Source of the DNA: Nitrospira sp.
GTDB lineage: Bacteria; Nitrospirota; Nitrospiria; Nitrospirales; Nitrospiraceae
Direction: 5' to 3'
Assembly (NCBI GenBank): GCA_029194665.1
Contig: JARFXO010000001.1
Location: 1-64,000, forward strand
Length of the DNA: 64,000 nucleotides
This document shows, one piece after another, positions 28,237 through 37,572 of the stretch. A program made the translations under genes and the position numbers. Below the pieces are notes generated by a model. It saw nothing but the letters and a program-made list of their open reading frames with translations. It did not search any database and was not told the origin of the DNA. Each line of letters opens with the position of its first letter. Position 1 is the first letter of the stretch.

Positions 28237-28263
28237 CCGTTCGTGCTCAGCTTGTCGAAGCAC
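28237..28263. repeat. REP-like palindromic element 2
   Basis: CCGTTCGTGCTCAGCTTGTC followed by GAAGCAC; GTGCT and AGCAC form the stem. The AGCTTGTCGAAGC core is a widespread extragenic repeat in diverse bacteria. Located between tRNA-Ser and the SRP RNA gene. Confidence 0.55.
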
Positions 28264-28302
28264 ACAAATCGAGTTGTTCAGCAGACTGCTAGATCGAACA
28301 TA

Positions 28303-28403
28303 GGGGCTGGGCCCTGTGCAATAGAACCCTGTGAACCCCGCCAGGTCCGGAAGGAAGCAACGGTAAGCAGCCAGTTCTGTGTGCCGCAGGATCACCTGGC
28401 CCC
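28303..28403 (+). ncRNA. ffs: Signal recognition particle RNA (4.5S type)
   Basis: About 101 bases, terminal stem GGGGCTGGG with CCTGGCCCC. The conserved domain IV is present: GTGAACCCCGCCAGGTCCGG, then the GGAA tetraloop region AAGGAAGCAACGGTAAGCAG. It scaffolds Ffh for membrane protein targeting. It lies 114 bases before dnaX, the same ffs-dnaX-ybaB-recR order known from many bacteria. Confidence 0.95.
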
Positions 28404-28517
28404 ACTTTCTTGGAGAAGAAGAGCGGAGCATCGAGCTATGAGTTTTGCGTTGTTCGACCAGGAATGTTTAACCCAGCATCGACTGCGCATAACTGCGTAG
28501 GGTAGGCATAGCGAGAA

Positions 28518-30311
28518 ATGGACTATCAAGTCTCCGCGCGTAAATATCGACCCAGTACGTTTGACGATGTGATCGGTCAGCCGCATGTGGTCCAAACGTT
28601 AATGAACGCGGTCTCGACCAAACGGATTGCGCATGCGTATCTCTTTTCAGGCACGCGAGGCGTGGGGAAAACGACCGTCGCACGAATTCTCGCGAAAGCA
28701 CTCAACTGTGAACGAGGACCGACCAGCCATCCTTGCGACAGCTGTGAGAATTGCAGTGAGATTACGCAAGGGAACTCGGTTGATGTCATCGAAATCGATG
28801 GTGCGTCCAATACCAGCGTGGACGATGTGCGAGAGATTCGTGAGAACGTCAAGTTCACGCCGTTTCGTGGTCAGTTTCGTGTCTATATCATCGATGAAGT
28901 CCACATGCTCTCAAACTCAGCGTTTAATGCCCTGTTGAAAACGCTCGAGGAACCACCGGCCCATGTGGCTTTCATCTTTGCGACCACGGAGATTCACAAA
29001 ATCCCCGCAACGATTCTTTCGCGATGCCAGCATTACAATTTTCGCCGTATTGCCAGAACCGAAATCATTGAACGACTTCGGCACGTGGCACTGCAAGATC
29101 GGTTGACGCTTGAAGAACGGAGTTTTGTGGCACTGGCTCGCGCCAGTGAAGGGAGTATGCGCGATGCCCTGAGCTTGCTTGATCAGGCCGTTGCATATGG
29201 TGGCAAGGCCATCTGCCACGCAGATCTTGAACTTCTGTTGGGAGCAGTCCCGCAAGAACTGGTGCAGGAGATCATTAAGGCGATTATCACCCAAGACAGC
29301 CATGCGGCCCTTGTCAGCCTGGCCAGGCTAATGGACCGAGGGCATGACTTGCGGGCGTTCTGCGCGGAGGTGGTGGAATGCATACGCAATCTGCTCGTGG
29401 CGGCAGTCGTTCCCGGTAGGGCCGAACTGCGTAGCTTGATTGAGACCTCGGAGGACGATCTGAACCAACTGTCGATGAATGCCAAGGAACTGACTCCTGA
29501 GCAGCTTCAGGAGTTGCTCGCAATCTTCGTTCAAGCGGAAGATTCCTTACGATTCAGCAGTCACCCTCGTTTTGTGATGGAGACCGCGGCTGTTCAAGCC
29601 ACACGGCTGTTGTGTCGACGGCAGGGTACAGAGGCGCGTCCAGTACAGACATCGCCGTCTTCCAACCAGAAACCTCCGGCTGGGTCGGAAGGACGCAAGA
29701 GTGGGCCGCCACCTCCGCCGCCTTTGCGTCAGGACGTACCGGCTACGCCAAGGTCCAGCCCTAAAGCAGCTCAGACGTCCATGGCGGAAACAGATGAAGG
29801 GCGATCGACTTCATCTGTACTATTTCACATTCCACCGATCAATGAGGGAACAGCCACCCACACCACCATACCTCCCATAGCCGTCTGTCCACAACCGATG
29901 TTGCAGTGGGAGTTAGTCCAAGAAGAGGTTGCGGCTTCATTTCCCAATATCGCACCCTTTCTCGAATCCGGCAGGTTTGTTGGGATGGAGGGTGGCTTTG
30001 TCATTATCGGATTCGGCAAGCAAGCAACCGTAGCGAAAGCTAGATTGGAGAAAGCAGAAAATCTTTTGGTGTTGTCAAGGTTGTGCGAGCGCCAGTTGGG
30101 ATATCCCATACCTGTCCGGATTATCGAGCTGACGGAGACACATCCACCGGGGCCAACCATGGCCCAAGTACGAGCGGCCAAGGAGCAAGAACAACGGCTG
30201 GTGTTGTTCGAACGTGCGAAGTCGAACCCGACGGTGAAGCAGGCCCTCGAGATATTCGGCGTCGAATTGGCCGACGTTCATATTATAGCCCAGCAGGAGG
30301 CAAGCGAATGA
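28518..30311 (+). CDS. dnaX: DNA polymerase III gamma/tau subunit
   Basis: 597 aa. Clamp-loader AAA+ ATPase: YRPSTFDDVIGQPHVV, Walker A GTRGVGKTT, zinc module C-x8-C-x2-C-x2-C in CERGPTSHPCDSCENC, Walker B VYIIDEVHML, sensor EEPPAHVAFIFATTE. Residues ~375-440 are a Pro/Ser-rich linker, followed by a tau-like C-terminal domain. I saw no A-rich slippery heptamer in the linker, so a separate gamma form is not evident. Its stop overlaps the start of ybaB. Confidence 0.97.
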   Translation: MDYQVSARKYRPSTFDDVIGQPHVVQTLMNAVSTKRIAHAYLFSGTRGVGKTTVARILAKALNCERGPTSHPCDSCENCSEITQGNSVDVIEIDGASNTSVDDVREIRENVKFTPFRGQFRVYIIDEVHMLSNSAFNALLKTLEEPPAHVAFIFATTEIHKIPATILSRCQHYNFRRIARTEIIERLRHVALQDRLTLEERSFVALARASEGSMRDALSLLDQAVAYGGKAICHADLELLLGAVPQELVQEIIKAIITQDSHAALVSLARLMDRGHDLRAFCAEVVECIRNLLVAAVVPGRAELRSLIETSEDDLNQLSMNAKELTPEQLQELLAIFVQAEDSLRFSSHPRFVMETAAVQATRLLCRRQGTEARPVQTSPSSNQKPPAGSEGRKSGPPPPPPLRQDVPATPRSSPKAAQTSMAETDEGRSTSSVLFHIPPINEGTATHTTIPPIAVCPQPMLQWELVQEEVAASFPNIAPFLESGRFVGMEGGFVIIGFGKQATVAKARLEKAENLLVLSRLCERQLGYPIPVRIIELTETHPPGPTMAQVRAAKEQEQRLVLFERAKSNPTVKQALEIFGVELADVHIIAQQEASE

Positions 30312-30631
30312 AAAATCCTTTCGGCAACATGAGCAACATACTGAAGCAAGCGCAGGCCATGCAGGAACAGATGGCCAAGATCCAGGAGCAAGCGACCTCA
30401 AAAACCACCAGCGGGACGGCCGGCGGCGGGATCGTCACCGTCACGGCGAACGGCGCGATGCAGGTCGTTGGCGTGGCGATCGATCCCGAGGTCGTCAAGA
30501 GCGGCGATGTCGATATGCTCCAGGATCTTGTGGTGGCTGCGACGAACGAGGCGCTCCGCAAGGCCAAGGAATTGATGGAAGGTGAAATGAAAGCCCTGAC
30601 GGGTGGAATGAAAATTCCGGGTCTGTTTTAG
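30308..30631 (+). CDS. YbaB/EbfC nucleoid-associated protein
   Basis: 107 aa from the ATG at 30308, which overlaps the dnaX stop by 4 bases and has CAGGAGGC upstream. Helical N-terminus with MSNILKQAQAMQEQMAKIQE, then a beta sheet region (GGIVTVTANGAMQVVGVAID) and a C-terminal helix with DLVVAATNEALRKAKEL, as in the dimeric DNA-binding YbaB fold. Usually co-transcribed with dnaX and recR, as here. Confidence 0.96.
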   Translation: MKNPFGNMSNILKQAQAMQEQMAKIQEQATSKTTSGTAGGGIVTVTANGAMQVVGVAIDPEVVKSGDVDMLQDLVVAATNEALRKAKELMEGEMKALTGGMKIPGLF

Positions 30632-30633
30632 CG

Positions 30634-31236
30634 ATGCCCGTCGATCAACAAAGCTTGTTGGCGAGATTGATCAAGGAACTGGTCCGTCTCCCCGGAATCG
30701 GTCACAAGAGCGCCCAGCGTTTGGCCTTTCACCTCATGAAGGCCGAGCGAGAGGATGCCTTGCGACTGGCGGATGTCATTCGTGCGGTGAAGGATGGGTT
30801 AGCGTTTTGCAGACAATGTCGGAATATTGCCGAAGCAGACTTGTGCGAGTTTTGTCTCGACCCGAAACGCGACCGCACCAAGATCTTTGTCGTTGAAGAA
30901 CCCAGTACGCTGTATGCCGTCGAACGGGCAGGCGCCTATCGCGGGCTCTATCACGTCCTGTTGGGCGCACTTTCTCCACTTGACGGTGTGGGTCCTGGTG
31001 ATATCAAAGCTGATGAACTCATCGAACGCGTGAAACTCGGTGGGGTTGAAGAAGTCATTCTCGCGACGAACCCCACTATCGAGGGAGAAGCCACAGCGAT
31101 CTATCTGACCCGATTGCTCAAGCCTTTCGGCGTGCGCGTTTCTCGAATTGCTTATGGAATTCCAGTGGGTATGGACATAGAGTATGCGGACGAAGTGACG
31201 TTGCTGAAATCGATCGAGGGTCGGCGCGATGTATAG
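30634..31236 (+). CDS. recR: Recombination mediator RecR
   Basis: 200 aa, full length. Helix-hairpin-helix LPGIGHKSAQRLAFHL, C4 zinc finger CRQCRNIAEADLCEFC, Toprim segment FVVEEPSTLYAVERAGAYRG, and the C-terminal Walker-like EVTLLKSIEGRR. It acts with RecF/RecO to load RecA on gaps. It begins 2 bases after ybaB ends. Confidence 0.97.
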   Translation: MPVDQQSLLARLIKELVRLPGIGHKSAQRLAFHLMKAEREDALRLADVIRAVKDGLAFCRQCRNIAEADLCEFCLDPKRDRTKIFVVEEPSTLYAVERAGAYRGLYHVLLGALSPLDGVGPGDIKADELIERVKLGGVEEVILATNPTIEGEATAIYLTRLLKPFGVRVSRIAYGIPVGMDIEYADEVTLLKSIEGRRDV

Positions 31237-31323
31237 CCGATTCAGCGCGTACCGACCCTCGTTGACCCCCTCTCATCTAGATTGGTATAGTTCCCTGTTT
31301 CCCTTACACGCAGAACCCTAACC

Positions 31324-31773
31324 ATGAAGATACGCCGTTCCGGTACACGTACTCCATCGGCAAAATCGAAGGGCTCGGTGGGAGCCAGGGGTTCCCTGAA
31401 CAAGCCGGATTCAGCCTCCCAGAAGGCCAAGTATCCCGACATCCGCCGTGACCTCGAACGCCAACGCGCCGCCATCCTTAATGATGTCGGAGAAGTCCTG
31501 ACACATCGAGGCGACCTCGCGACATTTCCCGACGTCAGCGACCAAGCATCCGCCGAGGTCGACCAGAATTTTTCCATGCGAATTCGCGATCGTGAGCGGA
31601 AGTTGCTGAAGAAAATCAATGAAGCATTGGATCAGATGAATGCAGGGACCTATGGGATCTGCGAACGCTGCAGCGGCGACATTCCCTACAAGCGACTCAA
31701 AGCCCGCCCGGTAACCACCCTCTGTATCGAGTGCAAGACCCTTCAAGAACAGGAAGAGCAAGGTCGAGGCTGA
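31324..31773 (+). CDS. DksA/TraR-family zinc-finger protein
   Basis: 149 aa. A basic, low-complexity N-terminus (~35 residues) is followed by the coiled coil with the tip motif DVSDQAS, matching the DxxDxA that DksA inserts into the RNA polymerase secondary channel, and a C4 zinc finger CERCSGDIPYKRL...LCIEC. A DksA-like role with ppGpp is likely from family and tip residues. Confidence 0.9.
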   Translation: MKIRRSGTRTPSAKSKGSVGARGSLNKPDSASQKAKYPDIRRDLERQRAAILNDVGEVLTHRGDLATFPDVSDQASAEVDQNFSMRIRDRERKLLKKINEALDQMNAGTYGICERCSGDIPYKRLKARPVTTLCIECKTLQEQEEQGRG

Positions 31774-31817
31774 ATTGTTTCTTCACGCGAGTAGAAAAAT
31801 CCCGGTAGGGCTCGAAA

Positions 31818-32963
31818 CTACTGCTTCAAAACCTTGACGCGTTCTTTGGCATGCGCAATCCGCGCTTCCTCTTCCGGAATCCCTTCGGAGAGTGCAAGGT
31901 AGGTTTCGTACTCAGAGATAGCGCGCTTAGGGTTCGTGTCCTCACTGGCTTCGGCCAAGTTGTACCTAGCCAAGGCATAATTGGGGCGAAGAATCACCGC
32001 TTTTTCGAACAAGCTTAGGCTAGCAGCTTTGTTTCCGAGTTTCATCTCGACCGTGCCAAGATTGTTGAGCACTTCCGGGATATTGGGCCTGAGGGCGAGC
32101 GACTGCAGCATCTCTGTTTTTGCCTTGTCGAGCTGACCGTTGGCTTCCCAGGCGAGGCCCAACTTATGATGAGCTTCGGCAAGCCACACCTTATTTGTGA
32201 ATCCACCGGCGATCGCCTTTTGATACGCGTCGGCCGCGATATCATAGTTCTTGTCACCGCAATATGCGAGCTGGGCAGCTTGGCCACGAGCAAATTGCTG
32301 CAAGGACAAAAACGGTTCTTTATCCTCGATTCCCTGCCGTTCCATTTTTTGCCCTCCATTGCCCCCTGCCGGGTTGCGAAGACGATCAAGGAACTCCCGC
32401 CGGTATGGAGAGAAGAGTCGCACGTAGGGATCAATGCTAAATGAGGCTAGGAGCAGGACCGGGCGCTCTTGCAGACCCGTGACGAGGTATTGCATCGTGG
32501 TTTTCTCATCACCTGTTTCGAAGAGCGCACTGCTTTCCATGTTCCCTTGCGTCTCGAGTTGAGCCACGTTCAAGTAGAATTCCACTGAGGGTTTCAGCCG
32601 TGAGAGCGTGTCTCGGAGTACAGAGTAGGGTTCAAGATCCAGACCTTTGGGAAAGGTAAAGAGAGCTCCAACCAGTACACCATCTTCGTCAAAAAAATAA
32701 CCCTCTTCTGCGTGTAAGATGCCTTTCTCCTCAGGAATCATGACTTCCTGGCCGCTCCCCCACGGCTTGACCGTATGCGTGCTTGGTGGATGGTTCTTGA
32801 GGAATTCCGCCTTGCCCTCACAGAGTGCCGTTGATGAGACCAAAACGAGATCGGTCTCTGAGGGAGGCAGAGGGGGGCGGCTGGGAGAGGCTGAGCCACA
32901 TCCCGTCACCATGCTGAAAGCGATAAGGGCACCGGCTGACCCGAAGCACCTGAATAGGGTCAT
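31818..32963 (-). CDS. TPR-repeat lipoprotein
   Basis: 381 aa from the ATG at 32963; an ATG at 32990 would add 9 residues. The N-terminus MTLFRCFGSAGALIAFSMVT ends in a lipobox with Cys next (VTGC), so it is exported and lipidated. Residues ~245-381 are tetratricopeptide repeats (WLAEAHHKLGLAWEANGQLD, PEVLNNLGTVEMKLGNKAAS, PNYALARYNLAEASED). The middle domain is unrecognised. The frame stays open upstream for 450 bases, but that part has no coding character I trust. It is convergent with the DksA-like gene. Confidence 0.82.
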   Translation of the reverse strand: MTLFRCFGSAGALIAFSMVTGCGSASPSRPPLPPSETDLVLVSSTALCEGKAEFLKNHPPSTHTVKPWGSGQEVMIPEEKGILHAEEGYFFDEDGVLVGALFTFPKGLDLEPYSVLRDTLSRLKPSVEFYLNVAQLETQGNMESSALFETGDEKTTMQYLVTGLQERPVLLLASFSIDPYVRLFSPYRREFLDRLRNPAGGNGGQKMERQGIEDKEPFLSLQQFARGQAAQLAYCGDKNYDIAADAYQKAIAGGFTNKVWLAEAHHKLGLAWEANGQLDKAKTEMLQSLALRPNIPEVLNNLGTVEMKLGNKAASLSLFEKAVILRPNYALARYNLAEASEDTNPKRAISEYETYLALSEGIPEEEARIAHAKERVKVLKQ

Positions 32964-33960
32964 CACGCGATTCACTCGCAGACAGTACATGATTTGGTGG
33001 GGGCTTCGCGATGAGAAAATTAGTCCTGATCCGGCGTAAGCCAGAGGGGTCTGATCGTTCTGCACCACCAGCCCCCCACAGCATGCCCGTTCAGGCGCGT
33101 TGGGCGGAGCCCGACCGCAGAGGTAAGATTCCGTCCAATGCCCAGCCGACCGGGAACTCTCCGAGTGATGTTTGGTGCCCAGATGTTGATCCATGCCGAT
33201 GGCATCTCTCTCATCCTTCGATTCCCGACGCGTATCGGATTGAAGCTTGCGATTGCCCACGACAGCCGTGTCGTGCCACGGAACACCCGTTCCAGCGTTG
33301 GTGAGATGCGGCGCGCCGTACTCTTTCCGGTAAGCCTCGTGCTGGAACACAGCGAGCCCACTCACCTGCTGGTCCAGAATAGTGGGTAGCACGAACTCAC
33401 AGGGCTGCAGTCCCATCCTAGTCCGAACCCACTGGCGCGGGTCCTGCCTCGCAGGGCGCTACCTGTCCTCCGGCAGCGGCGCACAAAGGCACGATTGCTT
33501 GCCTGCAGGATCACCCATCCGCATCCTCGTCGCCACTGATCGTCGATGGTGACTCGACCCTGCTCGTCCCCTTCGGACCAACAGGAGGAGGCCAAGATCG
33601 GCTACACCCAGATCCTGCGGGGACAGCTACCGTCCCATCCGCCGCGCTGTTTCGAAGAGCAGCGCCAGGGTTTCTGACAGGGTGCGTTGGCCAGGGCAAT
33701 ACCCAGGCCCCCAGCGGAAGGTGCGCCGTGCTCGCGGGGCGCGTCGCGAAAATTCCGGCCCGAGTCTGCTGACGCATGACCCGCGCCCACATAAGGGTGT
33801 TCTGACCATCCGCTGCTCGAATGGTTCGAAGCGCAGCAGACCCGATTCCTGACCGTCGCCCGCCTGACAGCGCCGCTCACACGGGTAGTGCGGCATAATG
33901 TGTATGAATCGGGATGTGGGGGGATGGAAGTGCCGAGAGGAATCCGGTCTGACAGGTGGT
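32964..33960. other. Degraded, gene-less DNA
   Basis: About 1 kb with open frames on both strands but no recognisable protein, no good binding sites and several frame changes. Minus-strand fragments at ~33600-33890 (for example RRTFRWGPGYCPGQ, LSETLALLFETARRM) look like pieces of one eroded coding sequence, possibly a transposase, but I cannot name the family. It marks the left edge of the insertion-sequence graveyard. Confidence 0.45.
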
Positions 33961-33983
33961 CAGCTCCTGTGGGCCAGGAGCTG
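33961..33983. repeat. 9-bp hairpin before the IS256 fragment
   Basis: CAGCTCCTG pairs perfectly with CAGGAGCTG around a 5-base loop, 38 bases before the transposase start. It may be part of the IS256 element's left end or leader. Confidence 0.4.
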
Positions 33984-34020
33984 GCCGAGAGATCACCTCT
34001 TACCAGAAGGAGGCATCCCG

Positions 34021-34467
34021 ATGAGGCAAGATACAGCCAACGTGGAGCTGAAAGAAACGGCCAGAGGTCGATTGAATCCGTGGTTACTGGAAAAGATTCA
34101 GCAGTGGATCAATGGGCTCTTGGAGGCTGAGTTGACAGAGCAGCTGGGCCGTCCGCAATACGAACGGGCGGAGACCGCCACCAACTATCGGAATGGGTAT
34201 CGACCCCGGCCCCTGAATTGTTTGGGGCTGGGACGGGTGCACCTGTCTATTCCGCGAGATCGTGCTGCGGGCTATCGGAGCCAATTGCTGCCGGAACGTC
34301 GGGGACAGGATAAGGAGATGGAAGCCGCGTCGCGTCCGATTGACCGTGAACGAGTCGCGGACCTCGCACGGCGTGCCTGGTCAAACATTGGCTGCACCTC
34401 CAGCTACCTGGTTCGGTCCAAGAACCAGAAGGCCTCCAGCGTACCTTCTGACCACGAAACACCCTAA
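34021..34467 (+). pseudogene. Truncated IS256-family (Mutator) transposase
   Basis: 149 codons from an ATG with AGAAGGAGGC upstream. Residues ~20-100 match the N-terminus of Mutator-type transposases: NGLLEAELTEQLGR, NYRNGYRPR, LGRVHLSIPRDR, SQLLPERR. The similarity stops about position 34325, before the DDE catalytic core, and the rest of the frame is unrelated. The element is therefore dead. Confidence 0.8.
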
Positions 34468-34480
34468 GTACCAAACTAAA

Positions 34481-34510
34481 AGGCCCACTCTTCTTTCGAA
34501 GAGCGGGCCT
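34481..34510 (-). terminator. Intrinsic terminator for the lipoprotein gene
   Basis: AGGCCC-CTCTTC and GAAGAG-GGGCCT form a 12-base-pair stem with one mismatch and a 5-base loop. On the minus strand it is followed by TTTTAG and lies 26 bases past the lipoprotein stop; on the plus strand CATTTTAG follows, so it could work for both directions. Confidence 0.75.
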
Positions 34511-34535
34511 CATTTTAGTAGAACGACTGGGTGTA

Positions 34536-34877
34536 CTACCGACGTTGTGCGTTCACCATATTGTCTTCAGCTGTGTAGCCGGATAGATATGCGAATCCAC
34601 TCGCCAGTGTATAGATCGGACGATTGATTCCATAATCAAGTGCTTGGCCAATCGGATGTGAGGCAAATGTGAACCAACGAAGAGGGTGATCGTTGATGGG
34701 TGATCCAGCCGCCGGGTCTGAGTAGACCAATGCGGTGCTGTCCAGGATATTGTAAATACTTGTTGGAGGAGTGTACTCTCTATCGTCGGCGCCTGCACTC
34801 TGTTGGCGCGTCGTGCTACAACCTAGTGCGACCAGAGCCAGCATCATGAATCCGACAACCTTCATCGTTGCTTTCAT
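34536..34877 (-). CDS. Small lipoprotein of unknown function
   Basis: 113 aa from the ATG at 34877, selected because GAGAGGG precedes it. The signal peptide MKATMKVVGFMMLALVALGC ends in a lipobox Cys. The mature part has TPPTSIYNILDSTALVYSDP and DHPLRWFTFASHPIGQALDY; the second segment resembles short bacterial lipoproteins of unknown role. It is an apparently intact host gene stranded between IS remnants. Confidence 0.78.
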   Translation of the reverse strand: MKATMKVVGFMMLALVALGCSTTRQQSAGADDREYTPPTSIYNILDSTALVYSDPAAGSPINDHPLRWFTFASHPIGQALDYGINRPIYTLASGFAYLSGYTAEDNMVNAQRR

Positions 34878-35016
34878 ACATGCCCTCTCTTGTTTCAATC
34901 TCTGTACAAGCTTCTCTAGGCAGATACGTCACAAAGACAATCGGAAGTGTAGCCGAAATCCTTTGTTCCGTCCAGTGTCCGAATTGCGTCTGTCAAGCCC
35001 AAATAGAAATGCCGGT

Positions 35017-35190
35017 TTATATCACGGCTGCCGCCGATTGTGGTCCTCGTTCCTGCGGCCGGCACGGCTGTCCCGGAATCGTGAGGGCGTCGAACAAACG
35101 CCCCTGATGCGTGAGTCGCAACGTCCCATTCAGGTGTTCTTCCACCACATGCGTGGCGCGGTGTGCTAGGCTCGAAAAAGTGGACGCCTT
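35017..35190 (-). pseudogene. C-terminal fragment of a transposase (ISNCY/IS481-like)
   Basis: Reading the minus strand gives THVVEEHLNGTLRLTHQGRL followed by FDALTIPGQP, which resembles the conserved C-terminal HEHLDGTL-type segment of several DDE transposases. The rest of the gene is missing where the IS3 element begins. Family assignment is tentative. Confidence 0.45.
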
Positions 35191-35221
35191 CAACCTACAA
35201 TCAGAGGTCTGGAGGGGTGCG

Positions 35222-35469
35222 ATGGAACGGGTTCCTCGACAGCAGTATACGAAGGAGTTCAGGGAGCAAGCCGTGCAGCTGGTCCTGGCACAGAGGTTGA
35301 CGATTCCGGAGGCCGCCCGACGCCTGAGCATGTCGGGCAGGACGCTCGCGCTGGGTGTGTCGCGCTCTGCAGGGCCAGCTTGCGACGCTGGGCGAGAGCC
35401 GACGGCCCGTGACGGAACTGGAGGCCGAGGTGTCTCGGCTCACGCGCGATCTCGCTGAAGCGCGGATGG
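35222..35469 (+). pseudogene. IS3-family OrfA, frameshifted and interrupted
   Basis: The helix-turn-helix start (RQQYTKEFREQAVQLVLAQ, IPEAARRLSMSGRTLA) is typical of IS3 OrfA. At about 35352 two bases appear to be missing; reading resumes in another frame as GQLATLGESRRPVTELEAEV and RLTRDLAEARM until the IS21 insertion at 35470. The remaining end (ERDILKK, then KATAYFAKAQLPGTRS after one further lost A) lies at 37719-37789. Confidence 0.8.
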
Positions 35470-35524
35470 TGTCAAGGGTCATCCAAATTGCCCCAGTTAT
35501 GGTCATCGAAAATTCCCCACCCCG

Positions 35525-36307
35525 TTAGGTTGTCGTTGACGCTTCTTCGACCCGCACAAGTCCGGCTTTGAGTTTCTCCTTCAGCCGGTAGGAATGGCCC
35601 CGGATGTTGATGGTGATCGCGTGGTGGAGCACCCGATCCAGGATCGCAGTCGCCAGCACCCGGTCGCCAAACACCTCGCCCCAAGCCCCGAAACTCTGGT
35701 TACTGGTCAAAATCATCGGCCCCTTCTCATAGCGGCGTGAGATGAGCTGAAAGAACAAGTTGGCCCCGGTGCGGTCAATGGGCAGATAGCCGATCTCATC
35801 AATGATCAGCAACCGGGGAATGGTATAGAGCTTCAGCTTGTCCTCCAGCCGATTCTCCGTGAGCGCCCGAGTCAGCGTAGCGATCATGGCGGCGGCTGTC
35901 GTGAACAACACCCGATAGCCCTGGGCAATGGCTTGCAGCCCTAGCCCGATGGCCAGGTGGCTTTTGCCCACACCGGGCGGCCCCAAGATCACGACATTCT
36001 CGCCGTGCTCGATGAAGTGGCAGGTCGCCACCTGCTGAATCTGCTTCTTATCCAACGAAGGCTGGTAGCTGAAGTCGAAGACCTCCAGACTCTTGACGAA
36101 TGGAAATCGCGCCAAACTCGTCCGCATCGCAATGTTCTTCGCGGTCTTGGACGCGACTTCTTCGCCGAGCACCTGGTCGAGGAAGTCGGCATAGGGCAGC
36201 TCCTTGACGGCCGCTTCTTGTAAGAGGGCCTCCAGCCGCTCCCGACTCTTCAAGAGCCGTAGGCGCGTGAGTTGGTCACGGAGCCGTTCCAGTTGCGCCG
36301 CGTTCAT
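35525..36307 (-). CDS. istB: IS21 helper ATPase IstB
   Basis: 260 aa AAA+ ATPase. Walker A ILGPPGVGKSHL, Walker B RLLIIDEIGYLP, then SNQSFGAWGEVFGD and DRVLHHAITINIRGHSYRLK, the standard IstB C-terminus. It assists IstA in transposition. Its start overlaps the istA stop by 4 bases. Confidence 0.95.
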   Translation of the reverse strand: MNAAQLERLRDQLTRLRLLKSRERLEALLQEAAVKELPYADFLDQVLGEEVASKTAKNIAMRTSLARFPFVKSLEVFDFSYQPSLDKKQIQQVATCHFIEHGENVVILGPPGVGKSHLAIGLGLQAIAQGYRVLFTTAAAMIATLTRALTENRLEDKLKLYTIPRLLIIDEIGYLPIDRTGANLFFQLISRRYEKGPMILTSNQSFGAWGEVFGDRVLATAILDRVLHHAITINIRGHSYRLKEKLKAGLVRVEEASTTT

Positions 36308-37572
36308 GGCCGCCCCTCCTGCGACGCCGTGCGCTCACACACCGCCTCGTACCAGGCCAGATCCCGCACTTCGACCTCCGGCAAGGCATCGGGGCGAGGG
36401 GACCGATCGCTCACCGTGGACCGACGGTGGCGGGCGAGACGCGCACTGGCTCCAGGGCCGTGCTCGGGCTGGATTCGGAATTGGTGCTGGCCCGGGAGCA
36501 CCGGGTGCGTCGCGATCTCTTGGTCACGGTGAAAGATGTGGACCGTGTCCCCCCGTCGTTGCACTTCAACCCGCTGACCAATGAGCCGGAAGGGCACGGA
36601 GTAGCGGTTCGTCGCCAGGCTGACCAAATAGTCCTCGGCCACGATCCGTGAGACGCGCGCCTCCTGCTGGAAGGCGCGCTGGTCCGCCAGCGGGACCAGG
36701 TGGTTGCGTTCTCGCGCAAACCGGACGAGTGGCTCCTCATGCGTCGTGCCATGGATGCGGCGGTCGGCAATTGTCGCGGTCCATTCGTCAAGTTGGGTTT
36801 GAAAGTCCACCAGATCGACAAACGTTCGTCCCGGCAGAAAGTTCCGTTTCAGATATTTCACGCCGGATTCGACCTTACCCTTGGTCTGGGCCCGATAGGG
36901 CCGACACACGCGCGGCTCAAAGCCCCAATAGTCGGCGAAGGCTTTGAAGGTGGGATTCCAGAGCCGCCGCCCCGTCTCATCCGCATAACAGACGGTTCGC
37001 GGTCGGTCATACAGATGCTCTCGCGTGTGGCCACCGAAATGCGCAAAAGCCCGTTCATGGGCCTCGAGAAACTGCGCCAGCCGCTCATCGGCACAGGCGT
37101 AATAGAACCCACGTCGGCTGAACCCCAACGTCAACACGAACACGTGCACCACCGTCGGGCCGGCGCGGAAGGGCACGGTGGCTTGGCCCCAATCAATCTG
37201 ACTCTGCTGGCCCGGCGGTGTCTCAAAGCGGAGGAGGGCCCGCTCCGCCTGCAGCTGACCCTCACGCAGCGGCGCCACCCCTCGCTTCACCGTCTCATAA
37301 CTGCCGATGTACTCGTGGCTCGCTCGCAGTTCCTGATAGAGAATCCGCGCCGAATAATTAACCTGCGACGCACGGGTCCGCACAAAGTCGGCATGGGCGG
37401 TCAGCAGCGTCTCCGTCATCGCCGCTCGGCGATAGGGTTGCCACGTCGTCTGCTGCAGACTGCGCCGCACGGTCTTCCGATCCAGGTCCAACCGCCGCGC
37501 AATCCCTGAAATGGATCCCCGCTCTTCATGACGCAACCGTCGAATCTCCGCCCACCGCTCTTGATCCACCAT
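36304..37572 (-). CDS. istA: IS21 transposase IstA
   Basis: 422 aa from the ATG at 37572, chosen because GGGAGGT lies 5 bases upstream; the frame remains open a further 38 codons toward the IS end. N-terminal HTH (SISGIARRLDLDRKTVRRSL), integrase core with the first Asp in QIDWGQATV, the second in the EHLYDRPRTVCY region and Glu in TKGKVESGVKYLK. It performs cut/paste DNA transfer with IstB. Confidence 0.93.
   Translation of the reverse strand: MVDQERWAEIRRLRHEERGSISGIARRLDLDRKTVRRSLQQTTWQPYRRAAMTETLLTAHADFVRTRASQVNYSARILYQELRASHEYIGSYETVKRGVAPLREGQLQAERALLRFETPPGQQSQIDWGQATVPFRAGPTVVHVFVLTLGFSRRGFYYACADERLAQFLEAHERAFAHFGGHTREHLYDRPRTVCYADETGRRLWNPTFKAFADYWGFEPRVCRPYRAQTKGKVESGVKYLKRNFLPGRTFVDLVDFQTQLDEWTATIADRRIHGTTHEEPLVRFARERNHLVPLADQRAFQQEARVSRIVAEDYLVSLATNRYSVPFRLIGQRVEVQRRGDTVHIFHRDQEIATHPVLPGQHQFRIQPEHGPGASARLARHRRSTVSDRSPRPDALPEVEVRDLAWYEAVCERTASQEGRP

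Noticed and set aside
29580-29830. Programmed frameshift making a short DnaX gamma form
   Set aside because: I looked for an A-rich slippery heptamer in the Pro/Ser-rich linker region and saw none.
32964-33416. 150-codon N-terminal extension of the TPR lipoprotein frame
   Set aside because: A good lipoprotein signal peptide begins at 32963; the extension has no binding site or plausible domain.
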